Positions 1 to 11,478 of a DNA stretch of 52,526 nt are shown here, in pieces. The DNA is taken from assembly GCA_025451845.1 (NCBI GenBank), contig JANWJS010000054.1, forward strand, positions 1 to 52,526. The letters run 5' to 3'. The notes under the pieces are model-generated. The model saw only the letters and a program-made list of their open reading frames with translations, made no database searches and had not been told where the DNA came from. Made by a program: the position numbers and the translations under genes. How positions within the stretch are numbered: the first letter of the stretch is position 1; each line of letters begins with the position of its first letter. The stretch comes from Steroidobacteraceae bacterium (GTDB lineage Bacteria; Pseudomonadota; Gammaproteobacteria; Steroidobacterales; Steroidobacteraceae).

Positions 1-1901
1 ACTCGTCTCACGACGCCGCCGAACCACCCGATCATCGCCGCAGAGCCATTGACGAGCGCCCCATCGATGACGCCCTGATCGCCGGCTTTCCACAGCCCGA
101 AGCCGATACCGCGGGCAAGCGGCGCGATGATTTTCTCGTTGACCCAATCGAAGTAGTACTTCTCGACGAGGATTCGGCGCAGCCAGCCGAAGGTGCGCCC
201 GGCCGCATCTGCGAGCTCCGGGCGCCGGAGGAAGCACACCCATGCCGTCACGAATCCCGCGAGCATCAGCCAGAAAGGCGCGCCCAGGAAGCCATGGAAG
301 GCGAGCTGACCCGGCCCATGGAACTCGCGCGCCATGTCGCCAACGATGTCGTCGGCGGGCAGCACGAAGATCGAGCTGCCGAAGTACCTGCCGAAGAGCA
401 CCGGTCCCACGGTGAAGTAGCCGACTAACAGCGATGGTATGGCGAGCGCAATGAGCGGCACCGTCACCACCCAGGGGCTCTCGTGCGGCTCTGCGGAATG
501 ATGCCCATGCTCCGCCGGGTGCGCCGCCACGTGACGGAAGCGCTCCTCGCCATGGAAGGTCATGAAGAGCAGCCGAAAGGTATAGAGCGAGGTGACGTAG
601 GCGCCGAGCAGCACGCACCAGTAGGCGTATGTGCTTCCGAATCGGTGCGAGGCGCCGACGGCCTCGATGATGGCGTCCTTCGAATAGAACCCGGAGAAGA
701 ATGGTGTCGCGACGAGAGCGAGTCCCCCGATCCAGCACGTGATGGCCGTGATCGGCATGTATTTGCCGAGGCCGCCCATCTTGCGCATGTCCTGCTCGTG
801 ATGCATGCCGATGATGACCGATCCCGCTGCGAGGAAGAGCAATGCCTTGAAGAACGCATGGGTCATCAGGTGGAAGATCGCCGCACTGTAGGCCGAGACA
901 CCCAGAGCCGCGGTCATGTACCCGAGCTGCGAAAGCGTCGAGTAGGCGATGACACGCTTGATGTCGTTGTTGACGACACCGAGCAGTCCCATGAAAAACG
1001 CCGTCGTGGCCCCGATGACCAGCACGAAGGAGAGCGCCGTATCGGAGTACTCGAAGAGCGGCGACATGCGGGCCACCATGAAGATGCCCGCGGTCACCAT
1101 GGTCGCCGCGTGGATCAGCGCGGAGATGGGCGTCGGGCCTTCCATCGAGTCCGGCAACCACACGTGCAGTGGCACCTGCGCCGACTTGCCCATCGCACCG
1201 ATGAAGAGGCAGATGCAGATGAGGGTGATGCCGTTGACGCCATTCGCCGCGGTGATCGGAATCACCGTGTGCGCGAGGTGCGGAGCGGCGGCGAAGGCCG
1301 CATCGTACGACAGCGAGCCCGTATAGGAGAACACGGCCGCGATGCCGATGACGAAGCCGAAGTCGCCCACCCGGTTGACGATGAAGGCCTTGAGATTGGC
1401 GAACACCGCGCTCGGCCGCGTGTACCAGAAGCCGATCAGCAGGTAGGACACCGTGCCGACCGCTTCCCAGCCGAAGAAGAGCTGCATGAAGTTGTTCGCC
1501 ATCACGAGCATCAGCATCGAGAAGGTGAACAGCGAGATATAGCTGAAGAAGCGGGTGTAGCCGGGGTCGTCGCGCATATACCCTATGGTGTAGAGGTGCA
1601 CGCAGAGCGACACGAAGGTGACCACCGCCATCATGAGGGCGCTCAGGCGATCGATCAGGAATCCCACGTCCATGTGCACGCCATCAGTGAGCGCCCAGGT
1701 GTACACCGGCCCGTTGAACGTCGGTACGCCGTCCGCGTACAGCTGCTTGAGGACATACATCGACAGCGCGCAGGAGACCGCCACGCCAAGGATGGTGATG
1801 GTGTGCGCGCCCGCGCGTCCGATGACACGCCCGCCGAGGCCCGCGATCACGGCGGCGATCAGCGGCAGCAGGGGGATGGCGATGAGCACGTGCAGATTCA
1901 T
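1..1901 (-). CDS. nuoL: NADH-quinone oxidoreductase subunit L (3' end outside window)
   Basis: Antiporter-like proton-pumping subunit of the membrane arm of respiratory complex I. The ATG at 1901 opens with MNLHVLIAIPLLPLI, a first transmembrane helix. The frame stays open to the window edge, giving at least 633 residues. The last visible residues include DGALVNGSA and GWFGGVVR, which match the C-terminal region of NuoL, so only a short tail should be missing. The gene lies 6 bases after nuoK in the nuo operon; nuoM and nuoN are expected beyond position 1. Identity rests on position and on the C-terminal motif. Confidence 0.93.
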   Translation of the reverse strand, partial: MNLHVLIAIPLLPLIAAVIAGLGGRVIGRAGAHTITILGVAVSCALSMYVLKQLYADGVPTFNGPVYTWALTDGVHMDVGFLIDRLSALMMAVVTFVSLCVHLYTIGYMRDDPGYTRFFSYISLFTFSMLMLVMANNFMQLFFGWEAVGTVSYLLIGFWYTRPSAVFANLKAFIVNRVGDFGFVIGIAAVFSYTGSLSYDAAFAAAPHLAHTVIPITAANGVNGITLICICLFIGAMGKSAQVPLHVWLPDSMEGPTPISALIHAATMVTAGIFMVARMSPLFEYSDTALSFVLVIGATTAFFMGLLGVVNNDIKRVIAYSTLSQLGYMTAALGVSAYSAAIFHLMTHAFFKALLFLAAGSVIIGMHHEQDMRKMGGLGKYMPITAITCWIGGLALVATPFFSGFYSKDAIIEAVGASHRFGSTYAYWCVLLGAYVTSLYTFRLLFMTFHGEERFRHVAAHPAEHGHHSAEPHESPWVVTVPLIALAIPSLLVGYFTVGPVLFGRYFGSSIFVLPADDIVGDMAREFHGPGQLAFHGFLGAPFWLMLAGFVTAWVCFLRRPELADAAGRTFGWLRRILVEKYYFDWVNEKIIAPLARGIGFGLWKAGDQGVIDGALVNGSAAMIGWFGGVVRR

Positions 1902-1907
1902 GCGGCG

Positions 1908-2225
1908 TCAGCCTCGCAGGGTATTCATGTCTTCGACGTTGATGCTGCGCCGCTCGCGGAAGAGCACGACCACGATGGCCAGACCGATCGCCGATTCCGC
2001 CGCTGCCACGGTGAGCACGAAGAATACGAACACCTGACCGTTGATGTCGCCCATCACGCGCGAGAAGGCGATGAAGTTGAAGTTGGCGGCGAGCAGCAGC
2101 AGCTCCACGCACATGAGGAGCAGGATGACGTTCTTGCGGTTGAGAAAGATGCCGGCCACGGCGAAAGCAAAGAGCACCCCCGAGAGGGTGAGGAGCTCCG
2201 CCAGCGTGATCGTATGCGGGATCAT
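1908..2225 (-). CDS. nuoK: NADH-quinone oxidoreductase subunit K
   Basis: Small membrane subunit of complex I, 105 residues, the normal family length. Three hydrophobic helices are visible, about residues 5-25, 30-50 and 62-86. The second carries the buried glutamate in [12 protein letters not shown] and the third carries [13 protein letters not shown], both typical of NuoK and linked to proton transfer. Its ATG overlaps the nuoJ stop as ATGA, implying translational coupling. nuoL follows 6 bases later. Confidence 0.97.
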   Translation of the reverse strand: MIPHTITLAELLTLSGVLFAFAVAGIFLNRKNVILLLMCVELLLLAANFNFIAFSRVMGDINGQVFVFFVLTVAAAESAIGLAIVVVLFRERRSINVEDMNTLRG

Positions 2226-2827
2226 GTACGCTTCTCCGCCTTTACCTTGACGATGCGCACCCGGTCGGCGGCCCGCACCGACACCTGCCGTGAGATATCC
2301 TGGTACTTCAGGCCCTGCCGACGGCGCATGGTGAGCGCGATGGCCGCCACGATCGCGACGAGGAGCAGCATCGCTGCGAGCTCGAACGGATAAGCGTAAC
2401 GCGTATAGATGACCTGACCGAGCGCCAGCGTGTTGCTGTAGCTCGCAGACTCCGGAGCCGCGCTGCGACCGACGTCCAGGCCGGTGAGCCCGTGCGACCA
2501 GACGACGTCGACGATCTCCGCGATGACCGCGATGGCCGTGACCCAGCCGAGCCAGGCGAAGCGCGTGAAGCCGCGGCGCAGCTCGGCGAGATTGATGTCG
2601 AGCATCATCACGACGAAGAGGAAGAGCACCATCACCGCGCCCACGTAGACGAGCACGAGGACGATGGCGAGGAACTCCGCCTCGATGAGCAGCCAGATCA
2701 CCGCCGAGTTGCAGAAGCAGAGCACGAGGAAGAGCGCCGAGTACACCGGATTACGCGCGGTGATGAGCCCGAGCGCGGCGGCAACCAGCAGCGTGGCAAA
2801 GATCAGGAACAGAATCTGGACTAGCAT
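2222..2827 (-). CDS. nuoJ: NADH-quinone oxidoreductase subunit J
   Basis: Membrane subunit of complex I, 201 residues with five predicted helices. The helix-3 region contains [23 protein letters not shown], the NuoJ signature with its pi-bulge glycines and tyrosine, cited here by position (about residues 49-71). I chose the ATG at 2827 because it begins directly with the first membrane helix ([10 protein letters not shown]). The longer open frame upstream is a shadow of nuoI. The gene lies 20 bases after nuoI and overlaps nuoK by four bases. Confidence 0.96.
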   Translation of the reverse strand: MLVQILFLIFATLLVAAALGLITARNPVYSALFLVLCFCNSAVIWLLIEAEFLAIVLVLVYVGAVMVLFLFVVMMLDINLAELRRGFTRFAWLGWVTAIAVIAEIVDVVWSHGLTGLDVGRSAAPESASYSNTLALGQVIYTRYAYPFELAAMLLLVAIVAAIALTMRRRQGLKYQDISRQVSVRAADRVRIVKVKAEKRT

Positions 2828-2847
2828 GGTTTGAGTCTCACGCGCCT

Positions 2848-3327
2848 TCAGCGGTACGGCGCATCCGCCCCCTTGTCGGCGGCGATCATGGCTTCGTAGC
2901 GCTCCCCTACCGCGAGCAGTTTGTCCTTGCTCATGATGTTCTCGCCCCGATGCTCCATGTGGTACTCGTGGATGCGGGTGAGCACGACGGCATCCACCGG
3001 ACAGGCTTCTTCGCAGAAGCCGCAGTAGATGCACTTGAAAAGATCGATGTCGTAGCGGGTCGTGCGCCGGGTGCCGTCCTGGGCCACGTCCGAATCGATC
3101 GTGATGCACACGGCCGGGCAGACGGCCTCGCAGAGCTTGCAGGCGATACAGCGCTCCTGACCGTTCGCATAGCGGCGCAGCGCATGCAGACCGCGGAAGC
3201 GCGGCGACTGCGGAGTCTTCTCTTCCGGATAGTTGAGCGTGTACTTGCGCATGAAGAGGGTGCGCGCGGTGACCGAGAGCCCCTTGATGAGCTCCGGCAT
3301 GAGGAATGTCTTCAGCGGGTTGGCCAT
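2848..3327 (-). CDS. nuoI: NADH-quinone oxidoreductase subunit I (two [4Fe-4S] clusters)
   Basis: Ferredoxin-like subunit linking the peripheral and membrane arms of complex I, 159 residues. Two CxxCxxCxxxCP motifs are intact: cysteines 60, 63, 66, 70 and 99, 102, 105, 109. These hold the N6a and N6b clusters that pass electrons to NuoB. The start at 3327 ([13 protein letters not shown]) gives the family length; the upstream extension overlaps the end of nuoH and is rejected. It lies 14 bases after nuoH. Confidence 0.97.
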   Translation of the reverse strand: MANPLKTFLMPELIKGLSVTARTLFMRKYTLNYPEEKTPQSPRFRGLHALRRYANGQERCIACKLCEAVCPAVCITIDSDVAQDGTRRTTRYDIDLFKCIYCGFCEEACPVDAVVLTRIHEYHMEHRGENIMSKDKLLAVGERYEAMIAADKGADAPYR

Positions 3328-3341
3328 CGCACTTTTCTCCT

Positions 3342-4412
3342 TCAGTGGTACCAGGAGTGTGCCCACGGGCCGATGTGATAGCTCGCGAGCACCATCTCCA
3401 CCCCGATCCATACCAGCGTCACCGGAATCAGCGCTTTCCAGCCGAGCCGCATGATCTGGTCATAGCGGTAGCGCGGGAAGGTGGCCCGGAACCACAGGAA
3501 CACGAACAGGAACAGGAAGATTTTCAGCGCCAGCCAGAAAAAGCTCGGCTGGCCGAGGATCGTGGAGCCGATGCCCGGCCACCCCTGCCAGGGCGAGAGC
3601 CATCCGCCGAAGAAGAACACCGCCGTCAGCGCCGAGATGAGGATCATATTGGCGTACTCGGCGAGGAAGAAGAGCGCGAAGGCGATGCCCGAGTACTCGA
3701 CGTGAAACCCGGCGACGATCTCCGACTCTCCCTCGGCGACATCGAAGGGCGCGCGGTTGGTCTCGGCGACTCCCGAGATGAAGTAGACGACGAAGAGCGG
3801 GAAGAGCCAGAACCAGTTCTGCGAGAGAAAGCCGCCCTCCTGGTTGCGCACGATGATGCCGAGATTCATGCTTCCCGAGGCCATCAGCACGCCGACCAGC
3901 GCGAAGCCCATGGCGATCTCGTAGGCCACCATCTGCGCCGCCGAGCGCAGCGCCCCGAGAAATGCATATTTCGAGTTGGCCGACCAGCCGGCGAGAATGA
4001 CCCCGTACACGCCCATGGAGCTGAGCGCGAGCAGATAGAGCAGCCCCGCGTTGGCTTTGGAGATGACCAGATCCGGGGAAAGCGGAATCACCGCCCAAGC
4101 CGCGAACGCCGGGATGAGCGCGATCATCGGCGCCGTCCAGAAGATCAGCTTGTTGGCGTTCGTCGGTATGACCACCTCCTTGGTCAGCAGCTTGAAGACG
4201 TCGGCGAATGGCTGCCCGAGCCCCGGGAAGAGGCCCAGGAGGCGCACCCGGTTGGGCCCGCGGCGCAGTTGCATCCAGCCAATCACCTTGCGCTCCCACA
4301 GCGTCAGCAACGCGACGCATAGGATCAGCGCGATCGTGATGATCAGGATCCACACCGTCGTCCGGGCGATGCCCGGGAGTGACGCCCAGGCAGTGGCTAG
4401 AGTATGCGGCAT
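3342..4412 (-). CDS. nuoH: NADH-quinone oxidoreductase subunit H
   Basis: Quinone-site membrane subunit of complex I, 356 residues and about eight helices. Family motifs are clear: [19 protein letters not shown] near residues 37-55, and the acidic loop [15 protein letters not shown] near residue 215, which forms part of the quinone chamber floor. The gene starts 2 bases after the nuoG stop and precedes nuoI by 14 bases. Nothing unusual is seen. Confidence 0.97.
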   Translation of the reverse strand: MPHTLATAWASLPGIARTTVWILIITIALILCVALLTLWERKVIGWMQLRRGPNRVRLLGLFPGLGQPFADVFKLLTKEVVIPTNANKLIFWTAPMIALIPAFAAWAVIPLSPDLVISKANAGLLYLLALSSMGVYGVILAGWSANSKYAFLGALRSAAQMVAYEIAMGFALVGVLMASGSMNLGIIVRNQEGGFLSQNWFWLFPLFVVYFISGVAETNRAPFDVAEGESEIVAGFHVEYSGIAFALFFLAEYANMILISALTAVFFFGGWLSPWQGWPGIGSTILGQPSFFWLALKIFLFLFVFLWFRATFPRYRYDQIMRLGWKALIPVTLVWIGVEMVLASYHIGPWAHSWYH

Positions 4413-4414
4413 GG

Positions 4415-6607
4415 TCAGTAGGTCACCGCGGGCGTGCGCCCTTCACTGGTTTTTTGCAGGGAAGGGGCTCGGCGCACCAACGCGTCGACCTGATACATCG
4501 GGACATCGACCACATTCTGTACGGATTGGGCTCCCGGCTGTTGCGCAATCGCGTGCTCGCCGGAGTAGCGTGGAGCCGAATACGCCGTGGGCGCCCCGAC
4601 GAGTGTCGTCAACTCCCCCCGGACATCCTCCGACGACTGATACTCGAAACCGGAGAGCCCGAAGAGATTGCCGAGCACGCGCAGGATCTTCCAGCCGGGG
4701 CGAGACTCCCCGACGGGAGCGGCCGCGCCGGCCTGGCTCTGCCAGAGTCCCTCCAGGTTCACGTACGTGCCGGAAGTCTCCGCGAACGTACCTGCCGGAA
4801 GGAGGACGTGAGCGACTTTGCGCAAGGTTTCGCTCGCAAACGGGGTCACGGCAACGACAAGCTCCGCCTGGCCGAGCGCCCGCGCGGCGTCGGTCCCCGG
4901 CGAGTCGATCCACGGCTCGACACCGCCGATCAGCAGATACGCGCTGAGCGGGCGCGCCAACATGTCGGCCGCAGTCAGCCCCGCGGAGCTCACCGGCTTC
5001 CCGCCGGCCTCACGGTGAGGCACGGCACCGGCGAGATAGGCCCCGGCCGCGTTGGCGCCCTCCGCGAGCACGCCGAGCGCGGCGCCCGTCACCTGCGCGA
5101 GGGCGGCGGCGAGTGCTCTCAAGTCAGCAAAGCGCGGATGGCGCACGGCCAGAGCGCCCAGCCATACGGCGCGCTTCTCGCCCGATGCCAGAGCCGCCGC
5201 CGCGGCACGATGTTTGTCGTCGATCTGCGCTCCGTTGACCAGGGGGCCGAGGTGCGCTGGAACCGCCTCGCCCGCAGCTTGCGCCGCCGCGCGCAGGATG
5301 GCCGCGAGATCGCCCACCTGGGCCGCCGGCGCCGACTCCACATAGGCCGCCACCGGAAAGTGATAGTGGAAGACCGCCGGATTGAGGAGCGCCACTTTGG
5401 CGCCGCGCCGGGCTGCCTTGCGCACACGGTGCGCCAGGATCGGCGCCTCGCGGCGCAGGTTCGCGCCGACGACGAGCAAGCCTTGCAGCGAATCGATGTC
5501 CGCGATGCGCAGGCCGAGATTCGGATAGAGCGGATCCGCAGCCTGATCACGGAAGTCGTGTTGCCGCAAGCGCGAGTCGATGTTGCCGCTGCCGAGGCCG
5601 CGCGCAATGCGGCCGGCGAGGTAGAGCTCCTCGAGCGTGGCCGACGGGCTCGCCAGGACGCCGAGCTCCGCCCCGCGGCCGCGCAGTCCCTCGGCCGCCT
5701 TGGCCAGAGCCGTCTCCCAATCGGTCTCGACCCATTGTCCGTCCTTGGCGCCGTCCTTGCGGATCATCGGACGCTGCAGCCGCTCCTCGCTGTACACGCC
5801 TTCGTAGCTGAAGCGATCGCGATCGGCGATCCAGGTCTCGTTGATCGCCTCGTTCTCACGCGGCACCACGCGCATGAGCCGTCCACGCAGCACGTGTCCG
5901 AAGAGATTGCTGCCCGTGCCATCGTGCGGCGAGACGAGCGGCACCGACATCATCTCCCAGGCGCGGGCGGTGAAGCGGTAAGGCTTGGAGACGAGCGCCC
6001 CGACCGGGCAGAGATCGATCACGTTGCCCGAGAGCTCGTGGTGCACGGTGCGTTCGATATAGGTGCGCACCTTCATCTGCTCACCACGGCCGATCATGCC
6101 GAGCTCCTGTACGCCGGCGATCTCCTCCGTGAAGCGGATGCAGCGGGTGCAGTGGATGCAGCGCGTCATGTCAGTGGCAATGAGCGGCCCCAGGTTCTCG
6201 TCCTGCACCGAGCGCTTGCGCTCACTGAAGCGGGAGATGTCGCGGCCGAAACCGACCGCCAGGTCCTGCAGCTCGCACTCCCCGCCCTGATCGCAGATCG
6301 GGCAGTCGAGCGGATGATTGATCAGCAGGAACTCCATGGTCGCGCGCTGCGCGCCGATGGCCCGGGGCGAGTCGGTGAAGATCTTCATGCCTTCGGCGAC
6401 CGGGGTGGCGCACGCCGGCATCGGCTTCGGCGCCTTCTCCACTTCCACCAGGCACATGCGGCAGTTGGCCGCCACGGAAAGCTTGTCGTGATAGCAGAAG
6501 CGCGGCACATAGGTGCCGTTCGCGTCCGTGACACGGATGATCATCTCGCCCTTGCGGGCCTTGACCGGCTTGCCGTTGATCTCGACGTTGACGAATTCTT
6601 CAGCCAT
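4415..6607 (-). CDS. nuoG: NADH-quinone oxidoreductase subunit G
   Basis: Large iron-sulfur subunit of the complex I peripheral arm, 730 residues. The N-terminal [2Fe-2S] domain shows [21 protein letters not shown]. It is followed by the His/Cys cluster region ([17 protein letters not shown]) and a [4Fe-4S] motif ([11 protein letters not shown]). The rest is a molybdopterin-oxidoreductase-like fold without evidence of a bound cofactor. I chose the ATG at 6607 ([15 protein letters not shown]) because it starts at the ferredoxin fold. The 17-residue upstream extension lies in nuoF. One base separates nuoF and nuoG. Confidence 0.97.
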   Translation of the reverse strand: MAEEFVNVEINGKPVKARKGEMIIRVTDANGTYVPRFCYHDKLSVAANCRMCLVEVEKAPKPMPACATPVAEGMKIFTDSPRAIGAQRATMEFLLINHPLDCPICDQGGECELQDLAVGFGRDISRFSERKRSVQDENLGPLIATDMTRCIHCTRCIRFTEEIAGVQELGMIGRGEQMKVRTYIERTVHHELSGNVIDLCPVGALVSKPYRFTARAWEMMSVPLVSPHDGTGSNLFGHVLRGRLMRVVPRENEAINETWIADRDRFSYEGVYSEERLQRPMIRKDGAKDGQWVETDWETALAKAAEGLRGRGAELGVLASPSATLEELYLAGRIARGLGSGNIDSRLRQHDFRDQAADPLYPNLGLRIADIDSLQGLLVVGANLRREAPILAHRVRKAARRGAKVALLNPAVFHYHFPVAAYVESAPAAQVGDLAAILRAAAQAAGEAVPAHLGPLVNGAQIDDKHRAAAAALASGEKRAVWLGALAVRHPRFADLRALAAALAQVTGAALGVLAEGANAAGAYLAGAVPHREAGGKPVSSAGLTAADMLARPLSAYLLIGGVEPWIDSPGTDAARALGQAELVVAVTPFASETLRKVAHVLLPAGTFAETSGTYVNLEGLWQSQAGAAAPVGESRPGWKILRVLGNLFGLSGFEYQSSEDVRGELTTLVGAPTAYSAPRYSGEHAIAQQPGAQSVQNVVDVPMYQVDALVRRAPSLQKTSEGRTPAVTY

Positions 6608-6608
6608 G

Positions 6609-7925
6609 TTATGCCGCCCGCGCTCCGAGCTGTTCCGCGACGATGCTGCGGCCGCCATGATCGATCATGTACTCGAACTCGTGCCGGAAGTGCTTGAGGA
6701 AGCTCTGCACCGGCCACGCCGAGGCGTCCCCGAGCGCGCAGATGGTGTGCCCCTCGATGCGGTTGGCGACATCGAGCAGCAGCGAGAGCTCCTCGCGCCG
6801 TGCCTGGCCCGCAAGGACCCGCTTCAGCAGCCGGTTCATCCAGCCCGTGCCTTCGCGGCAGGGAGTGCACTGCCCGCAGGACTCCGACATGAAGAAGCGG
6901 GAGATGCGCTCCAGCACCCGTACCATGCAGGTGGTCTCGTCCATGACGATGACGGCCGCCGAGCCGATCGCCGAGCCGGCGGCGCGCAGCGAGTCGTAGT
7001 CCATGTTGGTCTTGAGCATCACCTCGCCATGCACGACGGGGACGGACGCGCCGCCCGGAATCACCGCCTTCAGACCCCGGCCGCCGCGAACGCCACCGGC
7101 GAGCTCTAGCAGGTCCTTGAAGGGGGTACCGAGGGGTACCTCAAAATTTCCGGCCTTCTCCACATGGCCCGATACGGAGAAGATCACCGTGCCGCCCGAG
7201 TTCGCCGGCCCGAGCGAGGCGAACCATTGCGGGCCCTTCCGCAGGATGGTCGGGGCCGAGGCGAAGCTTTGCGTGTTGTTGATCGTGGTCGGCTGGCCGT
7301 AGAGGCCGAAGTTGGCCGGAAACGGCGGCTTGAAGCGCGGCTTGCCGGGCTTGCCCTCCAACGAGTCGAGAAGCGCCGTCTCCTCGCCACAGATGTAGGC
7401 GCCGGCGCCGACGAAGGTGTGAATGTCGAAATCGATCCCGGTACCGCGGATGTTCTTGCCGAGGAGACCGGCCTGGTAGGCCTCCTCGAGGGCCGCTTCG
7501 AAACGCGGCACGGGCTCGCCGAGGAACTCGCCGCGGATGTAGTTGTAGGCGACGGTGGAATTCGTGGCGTAGCCGGCGATCGCCAGTCCCTCGATGAGCG
7601 CGTGCGGGTTGTAGCGCAGGATGTCGCGGTCGTGGCAGGTGCCTGGCTCGCTCTCGTCGGAGTTGCAGACGAGGTATTTCTGCACCGGCGAGTTGCGCGG
7701 CATGAAGCTCCACTTGGTACCCGTCGGAAAACCAGCGCCACCGCGGCCACGCAGGCCCGACGCCTTCACAGCGTCGATGATCTGCTCGCGGGGAGGCCTC
7801 TCGGCGAGGATCTTCTCCCACGCCTCATAGCCGCCGATCGTGCGGTAGGTCGCAAGCTCCCAGGAACGCTCGAGCTTCAGCGGCTCGAACACGACGAGAT
7901 TCATCTTGTCGGGGCTGATCGGCAT
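6609..7925 (-). CDS. nuoF: NADH-quinone oxidoreductase subunit F (FMN and NADH binding)
   Basis: NADH-oxidising flavoprotein of complex I, 438 residues. The FMN-binding loop [10 protein letters not shown] is at residues 60-69. An NADH-site segment ([19 protein letters not shown]) lies near residue 175. The N3 cluster motif [11 protein letters not shown] is in the C-terminal third. The gene sits between nuoE (3-base gap) and nuoG (1-base gap). Start at 7925 ([11 protein letters not shown]); MNLVVFEPL at residue 8 is an alternative start. Confidence 0.97.
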   Translation of the reverse strand: MPISPDKMNLVVFEPLKLERSWELATYRTIGGYEAWEKILAERPPREQIIDAVKASGLRGRGGAGFPTGTKWSFMPRNSPVQKYLVCNSDESEPGTCHDRDILRYNPHALIEGLAIAGYATNSTVAYNYIRGEFLGEPVPRFEAALEEAYQAGLLGKNIRGTGIDFDIHTFVGAGAYICGEETALLDSLEGKPGKPRFKPPFPANFGLYGQPTTINNTQSFASAPTILRKGPQWFASLGPANSGGTVIFSVSGHVEKAGNFEVPLGTPFKDLLELAGGVRGGRGLKAVIPGGASVPVVHGEVMLKTNMDYDSLRAAGSAIGSAAVIVMDETTCMVRVLERISRFFMSESCGQCTPCREGTGWMNRLLKRVLAGQARREELSLLLDVANRIEGHTICALGDASAWPVQSFLKHFRHEFEYMIDHGGRSIVAEQLGARAA

Positions 7926-7929
7926 GGCG

Positions 7930-8460
7930 TTACTTCAGCTCATCGAGGATCTTGTCGAGCTTCTCCGCAGTGAGATGCTCATGAAAGACGTGATCCACCA
8001 TCATCATCGGCGCACCGGTGCAGGCCGCGAGGCACTCCTCCTCGCGCTTGAGGAAAATGCGCCCGTCGGGCGTGCTCTCGTTGAGCTTGATGCCGAGCTT
8101 GCGCTCCGCGTGCGCGACGAGATCCTCGCCCCCGTTCAGCATGCACGAGATGTTGGTGCAGATGCTGACATGATGGCGGCCGCACGGATGGATCTCCAAC
8201 ATCGAGTAGAAACTCGCGACCTCGTAGACCTGGATGGGCGGCAGCTGCAGGTATGCGGCCACGGCGTCCAGGAGCTCCGGCGTGAGGTACCCGTTGTTCT
8301 GCTCCTGCGCGGCGCGCAGTGATGCGATGCACGCGGAGCGCTGCCTGCCGGGCGGAAACTTCGCCACCCAGTGATCGATCTCCCGGCGGGTGTGCTCGGA
8401 GAGGAGTGTGGTGGCGCCTGCGATCAGGCCAGCGGCCTGAGTCTCGGTCTCGTTGCTCAA
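7930..8460 (-). CDS. nuoE: NADH-quinone oxidoreductase subunit E (TTG start)
   Basis: Thioredoxin-fold [2Fe-2S] subunit (N1a) of complex I, 176 residues from the chosen start. Cluster cysteines are visible in [10 protein letters not shown] and CLAACTGAP. No ATG lies near the expected N-terminus. The TTG at 8460 overlaps the nuoD stop as TTGA and gives [11 protein letters not shown], a normal NuoE length. The open frame continues upstream into nuoD, which is a shadow. The start choice is inferred from overlap geometry and length. Confidence 0.94.
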   Translation of the reverse strand: MSNETETQAAGLIAGATTLLSEHTRREIDHWVAKFPPGRQRSACIASLRAAQEQNNGYLTPELLDAVAAYLQLPPIQVYEVASFYSMLEIHPCGRHHVSICTNISCMLNGGEDLVAHAERKLGIKLNESTPDGRIFLKREEECLAACTGAPMMMVDHVFHEHLTAEKLDKILDELK

Positions 8461-9725
8461 CGGTCTATTTCCCCGAACACGATATCTTGCGTGCCGATCA
8501 CCGCCACCACGTCCGCCAGCATGTGGCCGCGAACCATCTCCTCGAGCGCGGCGAGGTGCGGGAATCCCGGCGCACGGCACTTCAGCCGGTAAGGCTTGTT
8601 GGCGCCATCGGACACCAGATAGATGCCGAACTCGCCCTTGGGCGCCTCGATGGCAGCGTAGGTCTCTCCCTCGGGCACATCGTAGCCCTCGGTGAAGAAC
8701 TTGAAGTGATGGATGAGCGATTCCATGTCGCCCTTCATGCGCTCGCGGCGTGGTGGGCGGACCTTGCGGTCATCGATCATCACCGGGCCGGCGTTCTTGC
8801 GCAGCCAGTCGATGCACTGGCGGACGATGCCGTTCGACTGACGCATTTCCTCCACGCGCACGAGATACCGGTCGTAGCAGTCGCCGTTGACCCCCACGGG
8901 AATGTCGAATTCCATGCGGTCGTAGACTTCGTAGGGCTGCTTCTTGCGCAGATCCCAGACGATGCCCGACCCGCGCAGCATCGGCCCGGAGAACCCGAGC
9001 TGCATCGCACGCTCCGGCGACACGACGCCGATGTTGACGGTGCGCTGCTTCCAGATCCGATTGTCGGTGAGCAGTGCCTCGTAGTCGTCGATGGCGGCCG
9101 GGAAGCGCCGGGTGAAGGCCTCGATGAAATCGAGCATGCTGCCGGAGCGCGCCTCGTTCAGGCGGTCGACTTCCTTCTGCGAGCGCCACTTCGATGGCTG
9201 GTACTTCGGCATCACCTGCGGCAGGTCGCGGTAAACGCCCCCCGGCCGGTAATACGTGGCGTGCATCCGCGTGCCGGATACCGCCTCGTAGACATCCATC
9301 AGCTCCTCGCGCTCCTTGAAGCAAAGGAGGAACACGGTCATGGCGCCGATGTCGAGCGCATGCGAGCCGAGCCACATCAGATGGTTCAGGATGCGCGTGA
9401 TCTCATCGAACATCACGCGGATGTACTGCGCTCGCTCCGGAGGAGTGATGCCGAGCAGCCGCTCGATGGCGAGCACGTATGCGTGCTCGTTGCACATCAT
9501 GGAAACGTAATCCAGCCGGTCCATGTAGCCGATCGACTGGTTGAAAGGCTTCGACTCGGCGAGCTTCTCCGTGCCGCGGTGCAGCAGGCCGATGTGCGGA
9601 TCGGCTTTCTGGATGACTTCGCCGTCCATCTCCAGCACGAGGCGCAGCACGCCGTGAGCGGCCGGGTGCTGCGGGCCGAAGTTCATCGTGTAGTTGCGGA
9701 TTTCCGCCATCGGGTTCGCGGCCAT
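8457..9725 (-). CDS. nuoD: NADH-quinone oxidoreductase subunit D
   Basis: 49-kDa-type subunit of complex I that forms much of the quinone pocket, 422 residues. It has the conserved opening [31 protein letters not shown], and the C-terminal segment [14 protein letters not shown]. It is separate from nuoC, unlike the fused nuoCD of enteric bacteria. The ATG at 9725 shares one base with the nuoC stop (TGATG). MAEIRNYTM, five codons in, is an alternative start. Confidence 0.97.
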   Translation of the reverse strand: MAANPMAEIRNYTMNFGPQHPAAHGVLRLVLEMDGEVIQKADPHIGLLHRGTEKLAESKPFNQSIGYMDRLDYVSMMCNEHAYVLAIERLLGITPPERAQYIRVMFDEITRILNHLMWLGSHALDIGAMTVFLLCFKEREELMDVYEAVSGTRMHATYYRPGGVYRDLPQVMPKYQPSKWRSQKEVDRLNEARSGSMLDFIEAFTRRFPAAIDDYEALLTDNRIWKQRTVNIGVVSPERAMQLGFSGPMLRGSGIVWDLRKKQPYEVYDRMEFDIPVGVNGDCYDRYLVRVEEMRQSNGIVRQCIDWLRKNAGPVMIDDRKVRPPRRERMKGDMESLIHHFKFFTEGYDVPEGETYAAIEAPKGEFGIYLVSDGANKPYRLKCRAPGFPHLAALEEMVRGHMLADVVAVIGTQDIVFGEIDR

Positions 9726-10465
9726 CAGCGGGGTGCCTCAGGGTCTTTGAGCGCCGGATCGTAACGGTGATCGTGGCGGATCACCTTCGGCACGAGCACC
9801 CGCGGCACGATGCTCACGGGCTGATAGACGACGCGCTTTTTCTCCGGGTCGTACTGCGCCTCGACATGGCCGATGAGCGGGAAGTCCTTGCGGAACGGAT
9901 GCCCGATGAAGCCGTAATCGGTGAGGAGGCGGCGCAGGTCGGGGTGGCCCCGAAAGAGGATCCCGAAGAGATCGAAGGCCTCGCGCTCGAACCAGTTGGC
10001 GCCCGCCCAGATCCCGCTCACCGAGTCGACTGTGGGCTCCTGCGTGTCCGGACACCTCACCCGCAGGCGCAGCCGAGTGTTGTGCGTGATCGAGAGCAGT
10101 TGGTAAGTCACGGCGAAACGGCCCGGCATGCCCGGATCAGGCGCGGTTGCACGCGCGACCCTGCCCCGGCTGAAACCGGACCGGGTCGCGGTGTCTGTCT
10201 GCCACTCGTCGCGCCCATAGTGGAGATAGTCGACGCCCGCGAGATCCATCAGCATCTCGAACCTCAGTTCCGGAGCATCCCGCAGGGTACGGCAGACATC
10301 GAGGAGCGCTTCCGGCTTCACCTCATATGCCAGATCGCCCGGCAGCGATGGCAGGCGCTGCACGACGTCCGGCAGCTGCGCCTCGAGGGTGCGTGCCAGG
10401 GGAGAAGCAATCGGGCTCGCGCCGTCCGCGGCCTTCTCGTCCGGCGGGGGGATCGGTTCTGCCAT
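9725..10465 (-). CDS. nuoC: NADH-quinone oxidoreductase subunit C
   Basis: 30-kDa-type subunit of the complex I peripheral arm, 246 residues. The signature block runs through [28 protein letters not shown] and HPFRKDFPL near residues 160-195. Residues 1-25 are rich in proline and alanine and look disordered; the conserved fold begins near residue 27. The spacing to nuoB is 21 bases. Confidence 0.96.
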   Translation of the reverse strand: MAEPIPPPDEKAADGASPIASPLARTLEAQLPDVVQRLPSLPGDLAYEVKPEALLDVCRTLRDAPELRFEMLMDLAGVDYLHYGRDEWQTDTATRSGFSRGRVARATAPDPGMPGRFAVTYQLLSITHNTRLRLRVRCPDTQEPTVDSVSGIWAGANWFEREAFDLFGILFRGHPDLRRLLTDYGFIGHPFRKDFPLIGHVEAQYDPEKKRVVYQPVSIVPRVLVPKVIRHDHRYDPALKDPEAPR

Positions 10466-10486
10466 TCTCGCTATCTGCCTGGGGTG

Positions 10487-10978
10487 TTACCTGGCGATCG
10501 TGCTGGTGCGCGCGATCTTCTTCTGCAGCTGGATGATGCCGTACACCAGTGCCTCGGCCGTCGGCGGACAGCCCGGCACGTAAATGTCCACGGGCACGAT
10601 CCGGTCGCAGCCCCGCACCACCGAGTAGGAGTAGTGATAGTAGCCGCCGCCGTTAGCGCACGAGCCCATGGAGATCACCCAACGCGGCTCCGCCATCTGG
10701 TCGTACACCTTGCGCAGGGCCGGGGCCATTTTGTTGACCAGGGTGCCGGCGACGATCATCACGTCGGACTGGCGCGGACTCGGACGGAACACCACACCGA
10801 AGCGATCGAGGTCGTAGCGCGATGCACCGGCATGCATCATCTCGACCGCGCAGCAGGCGAGGCCGAAGGTCATCGGCCAGAGCGAGCCGGTGCGCGCCCA
10901 GTTGAGAAGATTGTCGACCTGCGTGGTGAGAAAACCACGCTGGGCGAAGCCTTCTGCGCCCTCCGGATCTAGTCCCAC
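10487..10978 (-). CDS. nuoB: NADH-quinone oxidoreductase subunit B (GTG start)
   Basis: Subunit carrying the terminal N2 [4Fe-4S] cluster of complex I, 163 residues. Cluster ligands are the adjacent Cys42-Cys43 pair ([10 protein letters not shown]), Cys107 (GSCANGG) and Cys137 (GCPP). There is no suitable ATG before the first conserved segment ([18 protein letters not shown]). The GTG at 10978 overlaps the end of nuoA by ten bases and gives the expected short N-terminal lead. The long upstream open frame runs antiparallel to nothing real and is ignored. Confidence 0.95.
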   Translation of the reverse strand: MGLDPEGAEGFAQRGFLTTQVDNLLNWARTGSLWPMTFGLACCAVEMMHAGASRYDLDRFGVVFRPSPRQSDVMIVAGTLVNKMAPALRKVYDQMAEPRWVISMGSCANGGGYYHYSYSVVRGCDRIVPVDIYVPGCPPTAEALVYGIIQLQKKIARTSTIAR

Positions 10979-11337
10979 TCCAGCGCCCCTTTCTTCCACT
11001 CGTAGATGAATCCGACGACCAGGATGGCGAGGAACACGGCCATCGCGACGAGGCCGGCGAGGCCGATCTTCCCCAGCGCCACGGCCCATGGGAAGAGGAA
11101 GGCGATCTCGAGGTCGAACACGATGAAGAGGATGGCGACGAGGTAATAGCGCACGTCGAACTTCATGCGGCTGTCCTCGAACGCATCGAAGCCGCACTCG
11201 TAGGGGGAGAGTTTGTCGCGATCGCGGGGATTGCGGGAGAAGTATCTTCCGATGCCGGTGCCGAGTGTGAGCAGCACCAGCGCCAGCCCCGTCGCGATGA
11301 CGAGGAAGATCAGGATCGGAAGATAATTGGTCAGCAT
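10969..11337 (-). CDS. nuoA: NADH-quinone oxidoreductase subunit A
   Basis: First gene of the nuo operon, encoding a 122-residue membrane subunit with three helices. The loop [20 protein letters not shown] and the following [11 protein letters not shown] are diagnostic of NuoA. The ATG at 11337 is preceded by an AGAGG ribosome-binding site. The longer open frame upstream enters the leader and is not used. A candidate promoter lies about 80 bases upstream. Confidence 0.97.
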   Translation of the reverse strand: MLTNYLPILIFLVIATGLALVLLTLGTGIGRYFSRNPRDRDKLSPYECGFDAFEDSRMKFDVRYYLVAILFIVFDLEIAFLFPWAVALGKIGLAGLVAMAVFLAILVVGFIYEWKKGALEWD

Positions 11338-11416
11338 GCCTCTGTCGCTCGAAGCAAAAAGTGCCACGACGGGGCGCGCGAATCTTGTCGCTGCGTGCTC
11401 CCGCTGGAAGCCGCAC

Positions 11417-11425
11417 ATTGTAGCA
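11417..11425 (-). promoter_or_regulatory. Candidate extended -10 promoter of the nuo operon
   Basis: On the minus strand this reads TGC-TACAAT, an extended -10 element (TGn plus a 5/6 match to TATAAT). It lies downstream of the tRNA-Leu hairpin and about 80 bases before nuoA. No good -35 hexamer sits 16-18 bases upstream, as is usual for extended -10 promoters. It is inferred from pattern only. Confidence 0.4.
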
Positions 11426-11478
11426 GCGATCCTGGCGCACAGGCATGGGGACATGCCCCGCCGCCGCAGGTGGCGGAA

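Noticed and set aside
483..2393. 636-codon plus-strand open frame opposite nuoL, nuoK and nuoJ
   Set aside because: Spans three real genes on the other strand and is highly charged low-complexity sequence; a composition artefact.
4379..6697. Open frame of 772 codons on the plus strand, opposite nuoG
   Set aside because: Antisense to a clear nuoG; the composition (Arg, His, Ala, Asp rich) is the usual mirror of GC-rich codon usage, with no domain or signal.
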